Below, one piece after another: positions 61,663-64,000 of a stretch of DNA of 64,000 nt (positions are counted from its first letter, which is position 1; each line of letters begins with the position of its first letter). The stretch comes from Antennarius striatus (taxonomy: Eukaryota > Chordata > Actinopteri > Lophiiformes > Antennariidae). Under the pieces are notes generated by a model. That model had not been told where the DNA came from. It worked only from the letters and a program-made list of their open reading frames with translations, and did not search any database. The DNA is taken from assembly GCF_040054535.1 (NCBI RefSeq), contig NC_090784.1, positions 18,171,001 through 18,235,000 on the forward strand, written 5' to 3'. Made by a program: the position numbers and the translations under genes.

Positions 61663-63270
61663 TTTTTTTTTTGTTGTTGTTTTTTTTTTGTTTAACCTTA
61701 AAACTATGTCGGGTGATGACAAAGTTTTTTTTTTTTAAGGAGCGTTTTGATTGCTGTGTGTGGTGAATTGTAAGCGGATAGTTGTTTTAGCGGTAGTAAT
61801 GGCTTACCCCCCTGACGGAGCCCGAGCAGCAGACGGTCTGGTCCTCATACAGGAATGTCCTCGTCTGATTTCACCTCATCGTACCTGAATGGAGAAGAAA
61901 AAAAATCATTAATTTACTAAAAACATTCTATTTTTTTAATAAACCCACAAATATTGGGTCAGAACATTTTTTAACAGCTGCAGTTTTTGCGGTTGTAACA
62001 ACTTCAGGGAAGTTCGGAAAGTTTTTTTTTTGTGTGTGTGTGTTTTTTTTTGTCCGTGTGTGTTTTCTGCTAAAGCTATCTGGGATTTTACGATTCGCGT
62101 TTTAGGTTTTGATCCCAAAGTACAAATCACTTTAATATTCTCCCCGGGAGTTATGTGGTGGCATTTGTAGTCATCGGCGAGTTTTATAGCAAGTGACCTT
62201 GTGAAATGTTGTGCTTTCTGATCGTCTTCACAAGACTATCCGTCTGAAATGTGTCATAGCACCGGAGTAGTGTGGTTATTACAGCTGGCTTTCCTTTTAA
62301 ACACCATTTTTAGACATTATCCGCCTCAACTTCCATTAACTTCACATGGACTGATCACCGATCTTTCCTCTTATGTAATTATCAATATTGATTTTGTCCT
62401 AGATGAGAGGTGCAGACAAACCCCCTGCACAGGATGACACTAGCCCCCTCCCTGCCCCATCTACCCCCCACCCCCCATCTCCTCCCCTCTGTATATCCTA
62501 TACCATTCATTCATCCAATCAGCCCATATGGAGTGTGTGTGTGTGTGTGTGTGTGGGGGGGGGGGTGCTCAGGGCAGACAGTGCTCAGTAATTAGTGTCT
62601 GCATATAATTGATTACCCATGATGATTTTGCCTTGTGAATCAGAGGACACCGCCTGTGCAGAGCTGGGGAGGGTTTCTTTGCACTCGCAGGAAATGAGCA
62701 GGTTGCAGTACTTTCTGTACTGCATGATCTCACTGAACCTAAAAATGGGAGGCCAAATCATTTTTGGTTGCCAGTAAAAAAAATTTCCCCCTTAAAATGC
62801 ATGAATTCCTCCTTCAAAATAAGCAATTTTTTTTTTTTCGACAAACTTCCCACTGGGGTTTGTTTTAAATTTCTACCTGTGTGACTTTTACTCCTCTTAT
62901 ATTTTTCTCTCAAAGCACACGCTCCCTCTAAGTAAACGTATTATTCTGCTCCATTACAATAACAATTACTTTTACTGATTGCTTGGTGGTGTCCTGTGTT
63001 GAGGGCGTTGCAGCTGGCAGATTCAGAAGCTGTGGCGTTTTCCCCAGCCGCCCTCTGCACCCCAGAGGCCCCATGTGAAACAGGCTCTGCCACTTCCTGT
63101 TACACTCTGCTTGACTAGAGGAGCACTGCACTTGTCATCTCTACCTCTCTTTGCGTTTTACAAGTGTGGACTTGCCTGGAGCCCAAAGGCTACCTTCTCT
63201 TCCTTTTAAAGGAATTTTGACTGAAAACTAGGTTGCTGTGCCGCTCTTTTCCTTTCCTGTCTCTCACTCT
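61663..63270. other. Presumed intron with a candidate enhancer
   Basis: No recognised exon. The patch 62580-62705 (gctcagtaattagtgtctgc, ataattgattacccatgatg, ccttgtgaatcagagg) is a homeodomain-rich candidate element. A short GT run and a G run lie at 62535-62566. Confidence 0.4.
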
Positions 63271-63280
63271 CTATTGTCAG

Positions 63281-63400
63281 GGGCCTCACCTACTTCATAC
63301 GTCCGTCAGATGGTGAGAAGATAAAGTCAAACCAGGCTTTGGCGAGGCGTAGCAGTCGTCGTTAGCGTCTATTAGCCATGCTCAGCAAATGGAATGACAG
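63281..63400 (+). other. Two weak exon-like segments
   Basis: 63281-63312 sits between the acceptor ctctattgtcag and the donor gtgaga. 63378-63400 starts with an ATG and ends at the donor gtaatg, reading MLSKWND. Neither matches a family I know. They may be alternative start exons of the gene whose 5' exon is at 61.6 kb, or chance. Confidence 0.2.
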
Positions 63401-63404
63401 GTAA

Positions 63405-64000
63405 TGGTACCCGTAGTGAAACAGCCAGGAGGTGTCTGGAGGGCCTGGAGCTGTGTTGTGGGATAGCTAATAATTTACTGTAGCCAGTCTCAGACTTCAA
63501 AGGAGACGCAGGTATTCTTCTCTGGCTGTAGTTAGATTGACGCACAGGCAGCAGGTAATGAGAGACAGAGCAGAACGGCGCTTCTTCTCCCTGCGGGTCA
63601 GTGGTGAAATCTCCTGATTCCTCCTGACTGAGCCCAGCAGGTGAGTTGGGTTGAAGTTACAAAAGTATGTGAGCGTGTATGTGTTTGCACAAGTGTAGAG
63701 GAAGGTTGTTTCTCCGTACTTCACCTGTAATCCAACTACAACTCTGACAACAGCCAATGTCAAGTCTGTGAAAGTTGACACACTGCTCGGTGTCGCCGTG
63801 TTTCTGCAGCTGGAACAAATCTTACACTGACCACTTGCTTTATAAAGTACATTCTCCATTCCCCCATTGACATGCATTCATAAAGCGATGGCCGAGGCTG
63901 CAATGTAAGGTTTGCAGCCTGTTCCTCAGAAGTGATGCAACCCCGTCTGGCAGATTGCCCCACTGTGCATCAATGCTCATTCATTCAGACATAGACACAC
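63405..64000. other. Non-coding sequence at the window end
   Basis: A minus-strand frame (63877-63497) has no recognised family. Nothing else stands out. Confidence 0.5.

Overview
The window reads as nuclear DNA of a teleost fish. Evidence: an ETS transcription factor gene with short introns, fish-type LINE fragments (CR1/L2/Rex-like and RTE-like), a copy of the common fish repeat that carries a 'tatcccagctgacattggg' core, and very dense long CA/GT, GATA, GA and pentanucleotide microsatellites. No bacterial, plasmid or CRISPR-like organisation is present.

Layout. (1) 1-1441, minus strand: the front half of a CR1/L2/Rex-type LINE that runs off the left edge. ORF1 encodes an SGNH esterase with its catalytic residues in place; ORF2 begins with the start of the endonuclease domain. 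(2) About 1.5-50 kb: a long stretch with no convincing protein-coding exon. It holds microsatellites, purine-rich blocks, several CpG-containing stretches that look like conserved non-coding elements or promoters, two good CTCF-like motifs, a palindromic DNA transposon relic and several exon-like segments with good splice sites (11.18-11.77, 19.8-19.93 and 23.49-23.65 kb). (3) 50,525-59,630, plus strand: one well supported gene, the fish orthologue of ERFL (ETS repressor factor like; erfl3 in zebrafish naming as far as I recall). It has five coding exons, 469 codons, an intact ETS domain and an ERF-like acidic C-terminal motif. (4) 59.6-64 kb: an RTE LINE scrap, an exon-like ORF, and a probable 5' exon of a further plus-strand gene at about 61.57-61.66 kb whose body lies outside the window.

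How the parts fit. The coding start exon of erfl begins with a splice acceptor at 50,523-50,524, so at least one untranslated exon and the promoter lie upstream. The candidates at 11.8, 19.9, 23.6 and 43.5 kb would make erfl a gene of 7-39 kb with its regulatory region in the 'empty' part of the window. The 23.49-23.65 kb segment joins the ATG exon in an open reading frame, which is notable but unproven. I found no clearly new biological system; the most useful open questions are the 5' structure of erfl and the non-coding elements around it. Splice sites, reading frames and repeats were read directly. Gene identity rests on remembered family sequences, and conservation claims are inference that needs alignment.
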